Shown here piece by piece: positions 55,662 to 64,000 of a DNA stretch of 64,000 nt. Positions within the stretch are counted from its first letter, which is position 1; each line of letters begins with the position of its first letter. This stretch comes from Chloroflexota bacterium (lineage in GTDB: Bacteria > Chloroflexota > Dehalococcoidia > DSGV01). The position numbers were made by a program, and so were the translations under genes. The DNA lies in assembly GCA_021787985.1 (NCBI GenBank), contig JAJYLG010000003.1, positions 1 to 64,000 on the forward strand. The letters are read 5' to 3'. The notes under the pieces were generated by a model, which was not told the DNA's origin, ran no database searches, and saw only the letters and a list, made by a program, of their open reading frames with translations.

Positions 55662-56783
55662 TTACCAGGCGTACTTCTCGCCCAGCCAGACGCCGAAGGC
55701 GAACTGGAGCTGGTCGTGCGTATCCGCCAACTGGCCGTTGGGGCCGGGCGGGGCGCTCCAGGTGCCGGCGCAGGCGTCCGACTGACCCGAGGGCACCGCG
55801 TAGATCTTGCAGGTCTGGCCGCCATTCAGCGTGAAGCTGCCGAAGCTGAACACGTGCCCGCTCGACTGGACCGTCATCGTGATGCCGCCCATGGTCTGCG
55901 AGGCCGGCCCGAAGTTCTTCATCTCGACGTATTCGCCCGCCTGGTTGGCGGCGCTGTCGACGTAGTGGACCGCCGATACGCGGACCATCGGCCAGTTGAG
56001 CGCCGTGGCCAGGTTGGTGAGCGTCTTGATGTCGTCGCGGTCGGCGTGGAAGCCGATGGCGGTGGTCAGGTAGTTCTCGAAGGTCGGGTTCGTGACGCCG
56101 AACAGCGCCAGCACGATGTTCATGGCGCTCGGCTCGTTGTTCCAGAGCAGGCGCTCGAAGGCGGAGCACTCGTTCGTCGGCATCTGCACGGTCACACCGC
56201 CGCCCAGCGAGGCCGGGGTGTTGCCGCCCACAGTGTCGGTGCGGCAGGGGAGGCCGTTGGGATCACGCTGGCCGCTCGTGTCCAGGTTGATCGTGGCCGA
56301 TGGAGTGAAGGTGCCCGGGTTCGGCGGGGCCGGCGTGGGCGTGGCGAGCAGGCCGTTGACGGTGAACATGTAGCTCGTCGCGCTGTTGCAAGAGCCGCTC
56401 GCCGCGAGGTAGGCGTAGGCGCCGCTGGCGTTGCTGTTGACGCGGCCGGCCTCGGTCACCAGGTCCGGGCCGTAGCTGGGGAACGTCCCGGTCGTTGTGC
56501 CGCAGAGGACGGCCATCTGAGCGCCGGGGAAGCCGGGGATCGGCTTGAGTCCCCACACTTCCACGGTCTGGCCGGCCGGCAACGGCTGGCCGCCCATGGT
56601 GAGCGAGCCCTCGAACACGGTGAAGTTTGCCTGCGGCGGGGTCTGGGCCCGGGCCGCGCGGCCGTCGAAGGGTGCCACCAGCATGATGGCGGATACCGCG
56701 GCTACGGCGGCTAGAACGACCAGCCGGCGCGGCGCGGCGAGCGCGGGGCGTATGCGCTGAAGCAAATCGACCCTCCCTGGCAT
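55662..56783 (-). CDS. Secreted protein with lamin-tail-like C-terminal domain (paralogue 2)
   Basis: Signal peptide LVVLAAVAAVSAIMLVAPFDGRAARAQ; ERLLWNNEPSAMNIVLALFGVTNPTFENYL; GEYVEMKNFG; TCKIYAVPSGQSDACAGTW; ends LGEKYAW. Confidence 0.75.
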   Translation of the reverse strand: MPGRVDLLQRIRPALAAPRRLVVLAAVAAVSAIMLVAPFDGRAARAQTPPQANFTVFEGSLTMGGQPLPAGQTVEVWGLKPIPGFPGAQMAVLCGTTTGTFPSYGPDLVTEAGRVNSNASGAYAYLAASGSCNSATSYMFTVNGLLATPTPAPPNPGTFTPSATINLDTSGQRDPNGLPCRTDTVGGNTPASLGGGVTVQMPTNECSAFERLLWNNEPSAMNIVLALFGVTNPTFENYLTTAIGFHADRDDIKTLTNLATALNWPMVRVSAVHYVDSAANQAGEYVEMKNFGPASQTMGGITMTVQSSGHVFSFGSFTLNGGQTCKIYAVPSGQSDACAGTWSAPPGPNGQLADTHDQLQFAFGVWLGEKYAW

Positions 56784-56908
56784 GATTCTTCGACCGGCGC
56801 GCTGCCCGCCCGGTCCTGTAGTGATCAACGCCGGGACCGCGGCGCGTGTTACGCACATGGTCTCGAGCGTCACGGTATGCCCGGACGGGCACTGGATGCA
56901 ATGCGCAG

Positions 56909-56950
56909 GCGTGCGCCGGGCCGGACGGGAACGTCCGGCCCGGCGCACGC
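56909..56950. terminator. 19-bp stem, GGAA-loop hairpin downstream of amt
   Basis: GCGTGCGCCGGGCCGGACG-GGAA-CGTCCGGCCCGGCGCACGC, just past the amt stop. Confidence 0.7.
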
Positions 56951-56969
56951 CACGCGCGGAAGGCTGTGC

Positions 56970-58640
56970 TCAGGCGGAGCCCATCGCGGGCCGCGGCACC
57001 ATCCCGCCCGGCAGCGGCGGCACGGTCTCGCCGCCCAGCGGCTCCGGCTCGAACGGGTAGGCGTGCGTGCCCATCTCCGGCAGGTCCAGGCCCGCCAGCT
57101 CGTCCTCCGGCTTGCTGCGCAGAACGCCCAGCCACTTGAGGACGGAGAAGAAGGCATAGCTCAGCCCGAACGCCAGGGCGAAGCAGACCACCCCGCCGAC
57201 GAGTTGGGCGACGAACTGGCCGCCGTCACCGAAAAGCAGCCCTTTCGCCTGCAGCCCGCCGTAGTTGGCCGTGCCGTCGGCGAACAGCCCCAGGGCGAGC
57301 TGTCCCCAGAGACCGTTGACACCGTGCACCGAGATCGCGCCAACCGGGTCGTCCACGTGCATCACGCGCTCGAAGAACGCCATGGCGACGACGACCAGCA
57401 CGCCGGCGATTCCGCCGATGACCACGGCGCTGATCGGGCTGACCCAGCCCGATGGGGCCGTGATCGCGACCAGGCCAGCGAGCAGCCCGTTCATCATGTA
57501 CCCGGGGTCGTACTTCCGCTTTTCGACCCAGCCGTAGGCCATCGCCGTCACGGAGCCGGCGGCACCGGCCAGCATGGTGACGACCGCGACCTCGCCGATG
57601 CGCAGGTTGCCGTTCCCGGACGCGCCCAGCGTCGAGCCGGGGTTGAAGCCGAACCAGCCGAACGCCAGGATGAAGGTCCCCAGGGCGGCCATGTTCAGGT
57701 TGTGGCCCGGCATGGCGTTGGGGCTGCCGTCGCGGTTGAACTTGCCCAACCGCGGCCCCAGCACCATGGCGCCGGCGAGCGCCGTCCAGCCGCCGACCGC
57801 ATGGACCACGCCGCTGCCCGCGAAGTCAAGGTATCCCTTGCCGAGGTGCGCGGCGGCGAGCTGGGAGAGCCAACCACCCCCCCACGCCCAGTTGCCGAAG
57901 AGCGGATAGACGATGGTGCTGATGAACAGCCCGAACAGCATGAACCCGGCCCAGCGCCAGCGCTCGGCCATCGCGCCGGTCGGGATGGTGGCCGCCGTGT
58001 CCATGAACACCATCTGGAAGAGGAAGAGGACGGCGACCGCCGAGTCGAGCACGTTCGGGCCCAGGAAGAAGCCCTTGTAGCCGATGATCCCCCAGTCGGT
58101 GCCGGCGATGTGCCAGGTCAACTCCTTGTTGAGCAGGCCGACGCCGCCGAGGTTGCTGATGCCCACGTTGCCGACCCCGCCGAACTGGAACGCGAAGCCG
58201 ACCGCCCAGTAGCCGAGCATGCCGATGCCGTAGATCATGAAGTTCGTCATCATCACGTGCATCGCCGACTTGGCGCGGCAGAAGCCGGTCTCCACCAGGG
58301 CGAACCCGGCTTGCATGAACATGACGAGGTAGCCGGTGACCAGCACCCAGATGAAATTGGATGCCAGCCGGTTCTGATCGACGAAGCTCGCCAGCTTGGC
58401 CGCGAACGGCTCGGTCTGTGCGGCCTTCTGGCAGTCCTCGGCCGTGATCGTCGCGCCGACGCCGGCAACCCCGGCCAGGTTGTCGCACGAGGACATGTCC
58501 ACGCCGCTCGGGTTGGGCGCCGGCGGCGCGGCCAGGGTGGTCGTCGGAAGGACCGCCGCGGCGAGCAGCGCGACGAGGAGCAGGACCGGCAGCCACCGGT
58601 ACGCGCCCCGCAGGCGTAAGTGAGCCAAGAGGGTAGTCAT
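56970..58640 (-). CDS. amt: Ammonium transporter
   Basis: VMFMQAGFALVETGFCRAKSAMHVMMTNFMIYGIGMLGYWAVGFAFQFG; DFAGSGVVHAVGGWTALAGAMVLGPRLGKF; VDDPVGAISVHGVNGLWGQLALGLFADG. Confidence 0.96.
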   Translation of the reverse strand: MTTLLAHLRLRGAYRWLPVLLLVALLAAAVLPTTTLAAPPAPNPSGVDMSSCDNLAGVAGVGATITAEDCQKAAQTEPFAAKLASFVDQNRLASNFIWVLVTGYLVMFMQAGFALVETGFCRAKSAMHVMMTNFMIYGIGMLGYWAVGFAFQFGGVGNVGISNLGGVGLLNKELTWHIAGTDWGIIGYKGFFLGPNVLDSAVAVLFLFQMVFMDTAATIPTGAMAERWRWAGFMLFGLFISTIVYPLFGNWAWGGGWLSQLAAAHLGKGYLDFAGSGVVHAVGGWTALAGAMVLGPRLGKFNRDGSPNAMPGHNLNMAALGTFILAFGWFGFNPGSTLGASGNGNLRIGEVAVVTMLAGAAGSVTAMAYGWVEKRKYDPGYMMNGLLAGLVAITAPSGWVSPISAVVIGGIAGVLVVVAMAFFERVMHVDDPVGAISVHGVNGLWGQLALGLFADGTANYGGLQAKGLLFGDGGQFVAQLVGGVVCFALAFGLSYAFFSVLKWLGVLRSKPEDELAGLDLPEMGTHAYPFEPEPLGGETVPPLPGGMVPRPAMGSA

Positions 58641-58689
58641 GCGCAGTTTCGCTCCTTGTGAAGGTGGTGCGCGCTGGGCGCGCGGGTCG

Positions 58690-59217
58690 TTACTCCGCGG
58701 CGACGCCGCGGCGCTTCGGCTTCGTGCGTCCGCGCACCACCTCCCTTCTGTCCCCTCGCTGCAGGTCCTGCCGCACGTGCCGCCGCACGACGTCGAGCGC
58801 CGGCGCCTGGTGGCCGGCCAGCAGCCGGACGTGGAAGTCCCGCATCCCTTCCGCCCCCTGCAGGCGGATGGAGCGAGCTCCGGGGACGAACCCGCGGAAC
58901 TCGCTCCAGCGGCGGAACACCACGTTGTTCAGCCCCACGCCATCGCTGGTGAAGCGGTAGCGCACGGGGATGGAGAGGATCCCGTACGCGAAGGCGATGG
59001 CGATGAGCTCGAAGAGGTAGGGGACCGCGCCGCTAACGGCGAGGAGCAGCAGGATCAGCCCGAAGGCGTAGAGGTTCGTCCGCTGCAGCAGCATCCGCTC
59101 GCGGAAGCCCAGGCGAACCTCGGCGACGGCGCGGCCGGCGGGGGACTGGCCATGCGGCAGCCAGACGCGCATCAGCAGTAGCAACAGCGAGGCGCCGAGG
59201 AGTGCGAGCGCGGGCAT
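58690..59217 (-). CDS. Membrane protein with PH-like cytoplasmic segment
   Basis: TM stretches MPALALLGASLLLLLMRVWL and LYAFGLILLLLAVSGAVPYLFELIAIAFAYGILSI; VRYRFTSDGVGLNNVVFRRWSEFRGFVP. Confidence 0.65.
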   Translation of the reverse strand: MPALALLGASLLLLLMRVWLPHGQSPAGRAVAEVRLGFRERMLLQRTNLYAFGLILLLLAVSGAVPYLFELIAIAFAYGILSIPVRYRFTSDGVGLNNVVFRRWSEFRGFVPGARSIRLQGAEGMRDFHVRLLAGHQAPALDVVRRHVRQDLQRGDRREVVRGRTKPKRRGVAAE

Positions 59218-59219
59218 GG

Positions 59220-59813
59220 CTACGCCTCCCTCGGAAGCGAGCGGCGGGCCCCGACGCCCGCCGGCCACCGCTGCAGAAGCCGGCGGAAGGCGGGCGGCGG
59301 GAATGCCGGCGCCATCCGGTTGTACTGGTTGGCCGCCCGGCGGTCCGCCACGCGCAGAAGCTCCGCGCAGGTGCTGCGACTGGCGGCATCGGGTGCGTCG
59401 GTCTGGAGCGCCGCTTGCAGCGATGCCGCCGCCTCTCTGGCGTAGCCAAGGCGCAGCAGGAACTCGCCCTCCTTCCACCGCACCACGAACGAGCGGGGGG
59501 CGAGCGCCACGGCCCGATCCATCTGCTCGCGGGCCGAGGCGAAGTCGTGGGGGCCCAGCAGCAACGCCAGGGCGAGGTAGGCACGCGCCGGCGCGTCCGC
59601 CGGCTTCAGCGCCACGGCGCGTCGCAGGGGCTCGAGGGCGCCCGCGAAGTCGCCCTCGTTGCACAGCGCGGTCCCCAGCGCGCGCGCGGGCGCTGGCTCC
59701 TCGGTATGGAGGGCGCACAGACGATGCATGGCGGCGATGGCGCGCTGCGTACGGCCGGCGCGGTAGTCGTCGACGGCCAGGGCGAGCTCGTCTTGATACA
59801 GGTCCGGTGCCAC
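59220..59813 (-). CDS. Tetratricopeptide-repeat protein
   Basis: ARALGTALCNEGDFAGALEPLRRAVALKPADAPARAYLALALL...AREQMDRAVALAPRSFVVRWKEGEFLLRLGYAREAAASLQAAL. Confidence 0.85.
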   Translation of the reverse strand: MAPDLYQDELALAVDDYRAGRTQRAIAAMHRLCALHTEEPAPARALGTALCNEGDFAGALEPLRRAVALKPADAPARAYLALALLLGPHDFASAREQMDRAVALAPRSFVVRWKEGEFLLRLGYAREAAASLQAALQTDAPDAASRSTCAELLRVADRRAANQYNRMAPAFPPPAFRRLLQRWPAGVGARRSLPREA

Positions 59814-60033
59814 GGCGGTGGTTGCCTCCTCTATCGCGAGGGACGAATCCCTTCCATTAATGGACGCTACGGGTGCGTGATTTCGCGCTCATTACGGCGA
59901 GATGACGATCACATGACACGGCGGCTTGCGTCGATTGGTAGGAGGGGCCGCGGCACGTGTAACGAGGACTTCATCCCCATGAAACATGGCCGAAACGTGG
60001 TGGCGCGAGCATGACATCAGACGGAGGTGCGAG

Positions 60034-60132
60034 ATGGCCGCAGGGATCGCCTTCATCCTCCTGGCCGCGGGATTCGTGGCGGCGTCATCGGTGATGCAGC
60101 GGCGGAGCCGCCGCAACGACGAGGCGGAGTAG
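60034..60132 (+). CDS. Small single-TM protein, 32 aa (below the ORF track cutoff)
   Basis: MAAGIAFILLAAGFVAASSVMQRRSRRNDEAE*; GGAGG 6-8 nt upstream; hairpins at 60141-60156 and 60174-60205 follow. Confidence 0.55.
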   Translation: MAAGIAFILLAAGFVAASSVMQRRSRRNDEAE

Positions 60133-60226
60133 CGCCGAGGCCCTTCCGGCGAAGGGTTGGCAGTTCAACGAAACGGTGGCGCGCGGTTCTGGCCGCGCGC
60201 CACCGCGCGTCTTGGGGTGACGGGTC

Positions 60227-61417
60227 GTGGCACAGGGAGCGGGGCTGCTGTCGTCGCTGGCGCTGATCTTGCTGGGCGGGCGCCTCGCGGGCGCGCTGAG
60301 CAATCGAATCGGCATGCCGGCGGTGCTCGGGAAGCTGCTGGCCGGACTGGCCATCGGCCCGGCGTTCCTGGGACTGGTTCACATGGACGCGTCGCTGAAC
60401 GGTTTCGCGCAGGTGGGGGTCATCCTCCTGATGTTCGTCGCCGGCCTCGAGACGGACACACGGGAGCTGCGCCGCGTGGGGGCGGCGGCGAGCCTCGCGG
60501 CCGTGGGCGGCGTCGTGCTGCCGCTGGCGGCGGGGACGGTGGTCGCGCGGGCGGCGGGATACCCGTTCCGGGAGGCGCTGTTCACCGGCGCCGTGCTGAC
60601 CGCGACGAGCGTGTCGATCACCGCCCAGACACTCCAGGAGCTCGGCTATCTGAAGACACGCGTGGGCGCGGCCGTGCTCGGCGCGGCCGTGATCGACGAC
60701 GTGCTGGGCATCCTGGTGCTTGCCGTGGTGATGGGGCTGGACGCGGGGGGCAATCTCGCCCTGCCGATGCTGAAGCTGGTCGTCTTCATCCCGGCGGCGA
60801 CGCTGGTCTCGCTATGGGCGGTGCCGCTGATGATGCGCCACGTGGACCGGCTGCGCGGCGCCGAGGTGCGGCTGGGGATCGCCCTGGCGCTGGTGCTGTT
60901 CTACGCCTGGTCAGCCGAGGAGCTGGGCGGCGTGGCGGCGATCACCGGCGCCTATTTGGCCGGCATCGCGCTGGCGCGCACGGGCGCGCGCGACCACACT
61001 TCCGATGCCGTGCGAACGCTGGCCGAGGGCTTCTTCGTGCCGATCTTCTTCGTCAGCGTGAGCCTCTCGCTCAGCCGGGCCGACCTCGCCGCGGCGCCGC
61101 TGTTCACCGTCGCGCTGGTGGGGGTCGCGATCGTCACCAAGCTGGTCGGGTCGGGCCTCGGCGCTCTGGCCGGGCGCATGCCGGCCGGCGACGCGCTGCG
61201 CGTCGGGGTGGGGATGATCTCGCGCGGCGAGGTGGCGCTGGTCGTTGCCACCGTCGGGCGGGAGTCGGGGCTCGTATCACCGGTGATCTTCTCGGCGGCG
61301 GTGGTGGTGACGGTCGTGACGACGGTCGTCACGCCGCTGCTCCTGCGGCTGGTCTACCGGGGTGCGTCCGCGCCGGCGCCCGCCGGCGTGCTCTCCGCGG
61401 CGGCCGTGGCCGAGTAG
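60227..61417 (+). CDS. Cation:proton antiporter, CPA2 family
   Basis: GGRLAGALSNRIGMPAVLGKLLAGLAIGPAFLGL; LFTGAVLTATSVSITAQTLQELGYLKTRVGAAVLGAAVIDDVLGILVLAVV; GMISRGEVALVVATVG. Confidence 0.94.
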   Translation: MAQGAGLLSSLALILLGGRLAGALSNRIGMPAVLGKLLAGLAIGPAFLGLVHMDASLNGFAQVGVILLMFVAGLETDTRELRRVGAAASLAAVGGVVLPLAAGTVVARAAGYPFREALFTGAVLTATSVSITAQTLQELGYLKTRVGAAVLGAAVIDDVLGILVLAVVMGLDAGGNLALPMLKLVVFIPAATLVSLWAVPLMMRHVDRLRGAEVRLGIALALVLFYAWSAEELGGVAAITGAYLAGIALARTGARDHTSDAVRTLAEGFFVPIFFVSVSLSLSRADLAAAPLFTVALVGVAIVTKLVGSGLGALAGRMPAGDALRVGVGMISRGEVALVVATVGRESGLVSPVIFSAAVVVTVVTTVVTPLLLRLVYRGASAPAPAGVLSAAAVAE

Positions 61418-61944
61418 CCCGCCGGGCTCAGGGCGGACGTCTCGGCGGCCACGGAGCGATGTGGGCCGCCCTGCGGCGACGCGGCCTCGAGGGCCAGATG
61501 CATCGCCAGGTTACCGGCCTGCGTGACCAGCGGCACGGTCACGCGGCGGATGTCCACCGTGGAAAAGGTCACGCCGTTGCCGACGAGCAGGGCCGGGGGC
61601 GAGATGACGATGGTGATGCCGCGTGTCTCGAGGACCTGCCCAGCGATGCCGGTGATCACGTTGCCCAGCTCGGCGACCCCGCTCTGCACGATCTCGTCGA
61701 GCGCGGTGCGTCGCTCGCCCAGCATCCGCGAGGCGAGCGCGAGCGCGGTGCGCTCGCTCATGCCGTAGAGCACCATGCCGCGCACGTGGCCGGTGACGCC
61801 GACGAGCACGGTGACCTCCTCGGTGGCGTGGGTCGATCGCTGGGTTCGCATCTCGCCGGCCTGCGGCGGCTCGCCGAGCTCCTGGGCGAGCACGTCCACC
61901 GCGGCTTCCACGAACGCGGTGACTACCCCGAAGTGCATGGTCAC
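61354..61944 (-). CDS. CheX-like chemotaxis phosphatase domain protein
   Basis: ALDEIVQSGVAELGNVITGIAGQVLETRGITIVISPPALLVGNG: CheX/CheC ExxN motif (ELGN). Confidence 0.82.
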   Translation of the reverse strand: MTMHFGVVTAFVEAAVDVLAQELGEPPQAGEMRTQRSTHATEEVTVLVGVTGHVRGMVLYGMSERTALALASRMLGERRTALDEIVQSGVAELGNVITGIAGQVLETRGITIVISPPALLVGNGVTFSTVDIRRVTVPLVTQAGNLAMHLALEAASPQGGPHRSVAAETSALSPAGYSATAAAESTPAGAGADAPR

Positions 61945-61968
61945 CTCCCCGGAGCCTCGATCACGGGT

Positions 61969-62328
61969 CTAGCCGCCCAGCAGCTTGTGCACGGCTGCCA
62001 GCACACGGTCTTTCTCGAACGGCTTGACGACGAAGTCGCGGGCGCCCGCCCGGATCGCCTCGATGACGATCGACTGCTGGCCCATGGCGGTCAGCATCGC
62101 CACCCGAGCGTCCGGGTCGAGTAGCCGTATCGCCTTGAGCGCCTCGATCCCGTCCATCTCCGGCATCGTGATGTCCATCAGCACCGCGTCGGGACGCTGG
62201 TCGATGTAGACGTCGACCGCCTCCCGTCCGTTCGACGCCTCTACGACCTCGTGACCCTGTTCGGTCAGCAGTCGCGCGGTCCGCATGCGCATGAACGCCG
62301 CGTCATCGACCAGCAGCACCTTCGCCAT
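61969..62328 (-). CDS. CheY-like response regulator
   Basis: KVLLVDDAAFMRMRTARLLTEQGHEVVEASNGREAVDVY...AVLMDITMPEMDGIEALKAIR...DFVVKPFEKDRVL. Confidence 0.95.
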   Translation of the reverse strand: MAKVLLVDDAAFMRMRTARLLTEQGHEVVEASNGREAVDVYIDQRPDAVLMDITMPEMDGIEALKAIRLLDPDARVAMLTAMGQQSIVIEAIRAGARDFVVKPFEKDRVLAAVHKLLGG

Positions 62329-62524
62329 GGCGCGGGGAGCCTCCCTGGACTCTCGGGCGGAATCGAGTCGTTCAACTGGTGTATCGACCCAAGACGGCGG
62401 TTCTTAACGGCCGGCCGCTCGCCGAGGTCGGTGCGACGCCGTGAGCGCGTAGGGACCACCACCGAGGCGCTGTCGGTGCGGACCCCGCTTCAGGCGTCGG
62501 GGGCGCGTCCGAGACGATCGGCTC

Positions 62525-63202
62525 GTGGGGATCGACACCATGCCGGTCGGCGACTCGGCCCCTGGCGGCGGCTACCGTGCCGGGCTTCGTGGCGACGTGC
62601 GCGCCGCTGCCGCGGCCGCGATGCGCTCCGCGATCCCGGACGGGCTCGCGCAGATGGCGCACCCCGCCTTCGACTCGCTGCTCGCCCTCGCGCTTCAGAG
62701 CGGACCGCCGGCCGGCGGCGGACCGGCGGCGGCCAGTGCCGGGACGTTCGTCAACATCCCCGGTGCGCCTCCGCCGCATCGCTATCACTACAGCAACGAC
62801 CCGCAGGGATGGCGCGAGCTCACCCGCGCGGTCGGCAACGACTACCTTGGCTCGACGATGGCGCCGATCTTCTACCGCCAGATCGAGCAGGAGTCCGGGT
62901 TCGACCCGGCCGTGGTGACCGGCCGGAGGCGCAGCTCCGCCGGTGCGGAGGGCATCGCCCAGCTCATGCCCAGCTCCTATCCCGGGGTGGATCGCACCGA
63001 TCCGGAAGCGAGCCTGGTCGCCGCCGCGCAGACGATGCGTGACTACCTCGAACGCTATGGAGGCGACGTGCGTAAGGCGCTCGCCGCCTACAACGCGGGT
63101 CCGGGGACGGTGGACGGCCTTGTGGCCGCCCGCGGCTCCGACTGGGAATCCGGCCTCCCATCCGAGACCCGCCGCTACCTCCGGAGCATCCTCGGTGCAT
63201 GA
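62525..63202 (+). CDS. Lytic transglycosylase (SLT domain)
   Basis: FYRQIEQESGFDPAVVTG...SAGAEGIAQLMPSSYPGVDRTDPEASLVAAAQTMRDYLERYGGDVRKALAAYNAGPGTV. Confidence 0.9.
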   Translation: MGIDTMPVGDSAPGGGYRAGLRGDVRAAAAAAMRSAIPDGLAQMAHPAFDSLLALALQSGPPAGGGPAAASAGTFVNIPGAPPPHRYHYSNDPQGWRELTRAVGNDYLGSTMAPIFYRQIEQESGFDPAVVTGRRRSSAGAEGIAQLMPSSYPGVDRTDPEASLVAAAQTMRDYLERYGGDVRKALAAYNAGPGTVDGLVAARGSDWESGLPSETRRYLRSILGA

Positions 63203-64000
63203 ACCGCCCGCTCGCGCCAGCCTTGCCATCGCGGCGCTGACCCAGGGGCGGCCGTATCGCTGGCCGCGGGCGCTGTTGGCTGCCGTGGCCGTGATCCAAC
63301 TGCTGGCGCTGGCAGCGCACGCGGCGTCCTGGGACCGCCTGGAGCTGACACCACCCGTGACGCTCTCGCGCGCCTCGGCGGCGGTGCCGGAGCATCGCAC
63401 GGCCCCGCGACCGTCGACGGTCCGAGAGACCGCGCAAGGCGCCGCGCGGCAAGACGCCGGCCCGGCACGTTGGCAGCGACCCGACCCGGCCCTGCAGCCG
63501 GTCGCCGCCTACCACGTGGTGAACGCGGCCTCTGGCGACACGCTGAGCGGCATCGCGGATCGCTTCCACGTCGCGCTGGATACGCTCGTCGCCGCGAACC
63601 CGAAGCTGGAGGACCCCGACCGGCTTTCGGTCGGCCAGGCGGTGGTGGTGCCGATGGCGGACGGCGTCCTGTACGCGTGGCAGGCCGGGGACACGCCGGA
63701 GTCCGTCGCACGGCGCGCCGGCATCGCCTTAGGGGCGCTGCTCGACGCGCCGGGCAACCAGCCGCTGGCGGCGGGCCGCGTGCCGCGGCCGGGCGAGGTC
63801 GTGCTCCTGGCCGGCGTGCGCGCGCCGGCACGCACGAGGCCGCACTCGACGGCCCTGTCCACGGCCACGCCCGTGGGTCAGGACGCGTCCGGTTGGGTGA
63901 GGCCGGTGCCGGGGTCCGTGTTCGGGACCTTGTTCGGCAGGGTGGACGCGCTGCACCCGCGGGGGCACCACGGCGTGGACCTGCGCGCCGGCTACGGCGA
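63195..64000 (+). CDS. LysM-repeat M23-type peptidase, partial (runs off window)
   Basis: GTG start overlapping the SLT stop; frame stays open: YHVVNAASGDTLSGIADRFHVALDTLVAANPKLEDPDRLSVGQAVVVP (LysM), second LysM-like repeat, GWVRPVPGSVFGTLFGRVDALHPRGHHGVDLRAGYG. Confidence 0.8.
   Translation, partial: MHEPPARASLAIAALTQGRPYRWPRALLAAVAVIQLLALAAHAASWDRLELTPPVTLSRASAAVPEHRTAPRPSTVRETAQGAARQDAGPARWQRPDPALQPVAAYHVVNAASGDTLSGIADRFHVALDTLVAANPKLEDPDRLSVGQAVVVPMADGVLYAWQAGDTPESVARRAGIALGALLDAPGNQPLAAGRVPRPGEVVLLAGVRAPARTRPHSTALSTATPVGQDASGWVRPVPGSVFGTLFGRVDALHPRGHHGVDLRAGYG

Noticed and set aside
54470-56714. Overlapping plus-strand ORFs 54470..55834 and 55329..56714
   Set aside because: Antisense to the two secreted paralogues; compositionally biased, with no signal peptide or domain.
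56877-58619. 580-aa plus-strand ORF
   Set aside because: Antisense shadow of amt.
60157-62124. 655-aa plus-strand ORF
   Set aside because: Frame-shifted shadow across the antiporter and antisense to CheX; Gly/Arg-rich junk translation.

Overview
High-GC bacterial chromosome segment. Gene content (SufBCDSU cluster, paired CaiB-type CoA-transferases, VWA plus ChlI/MoxR pair, GxxExxY remnant) suggests Chloroflexota or a relative, but that is inference. It is mostly housekeeping and metabolic. Main blocks: degraded mobile and toxin-antitoxin material at the left end (IS256-like and IS110 remnants, VapBC); dnaN; a VWA/AAA+ ATPase pair; thiolase, class II FBPase and class I aldolase; ECF sigma/anti-sigma; assimilatory sulfate reduction (cysH, cysC, a membrane protein, sat); a two-component system next to a secreted protein; a complete suf operon headed by a SufR-like regulator; arsR-arsM; a large hybrid histidine kinase; two tandem secreted paralogues; amt; an antiporter; CheX/CheY; lytic transglycosylase and LysM/M23 cell-wall genes. 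I found no CRISPR array, prophage, rRNA or convincing tRNA. Most notable: (1) a geometrically symmetric divergent promoter/operator at 22866-22955; (2) several genes with a -10-like hexamer 6-7 nt upstream of the start codon, suggesting leaderless transcripts; (3) a 32-bp perfect palindrome over an ArsR start codon; (4) a nuclease-like/degenerate phosphoribosyltransferase fusion; (5) a Na/Pi-cotransporter-like protein inside the sulfate cluster; (6) a J-domain protein with two beta-type repeats; (7) a tandem pair of secreted lamin-tail-like proteins; (8) two palindromic elements abutting stop codons, one carrying a GxxExxY gene remnant. All family assignments come from reading motifs, not from searches. 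Many large antisense ORFs in the track were rejected as high-GC shadow ORFs.
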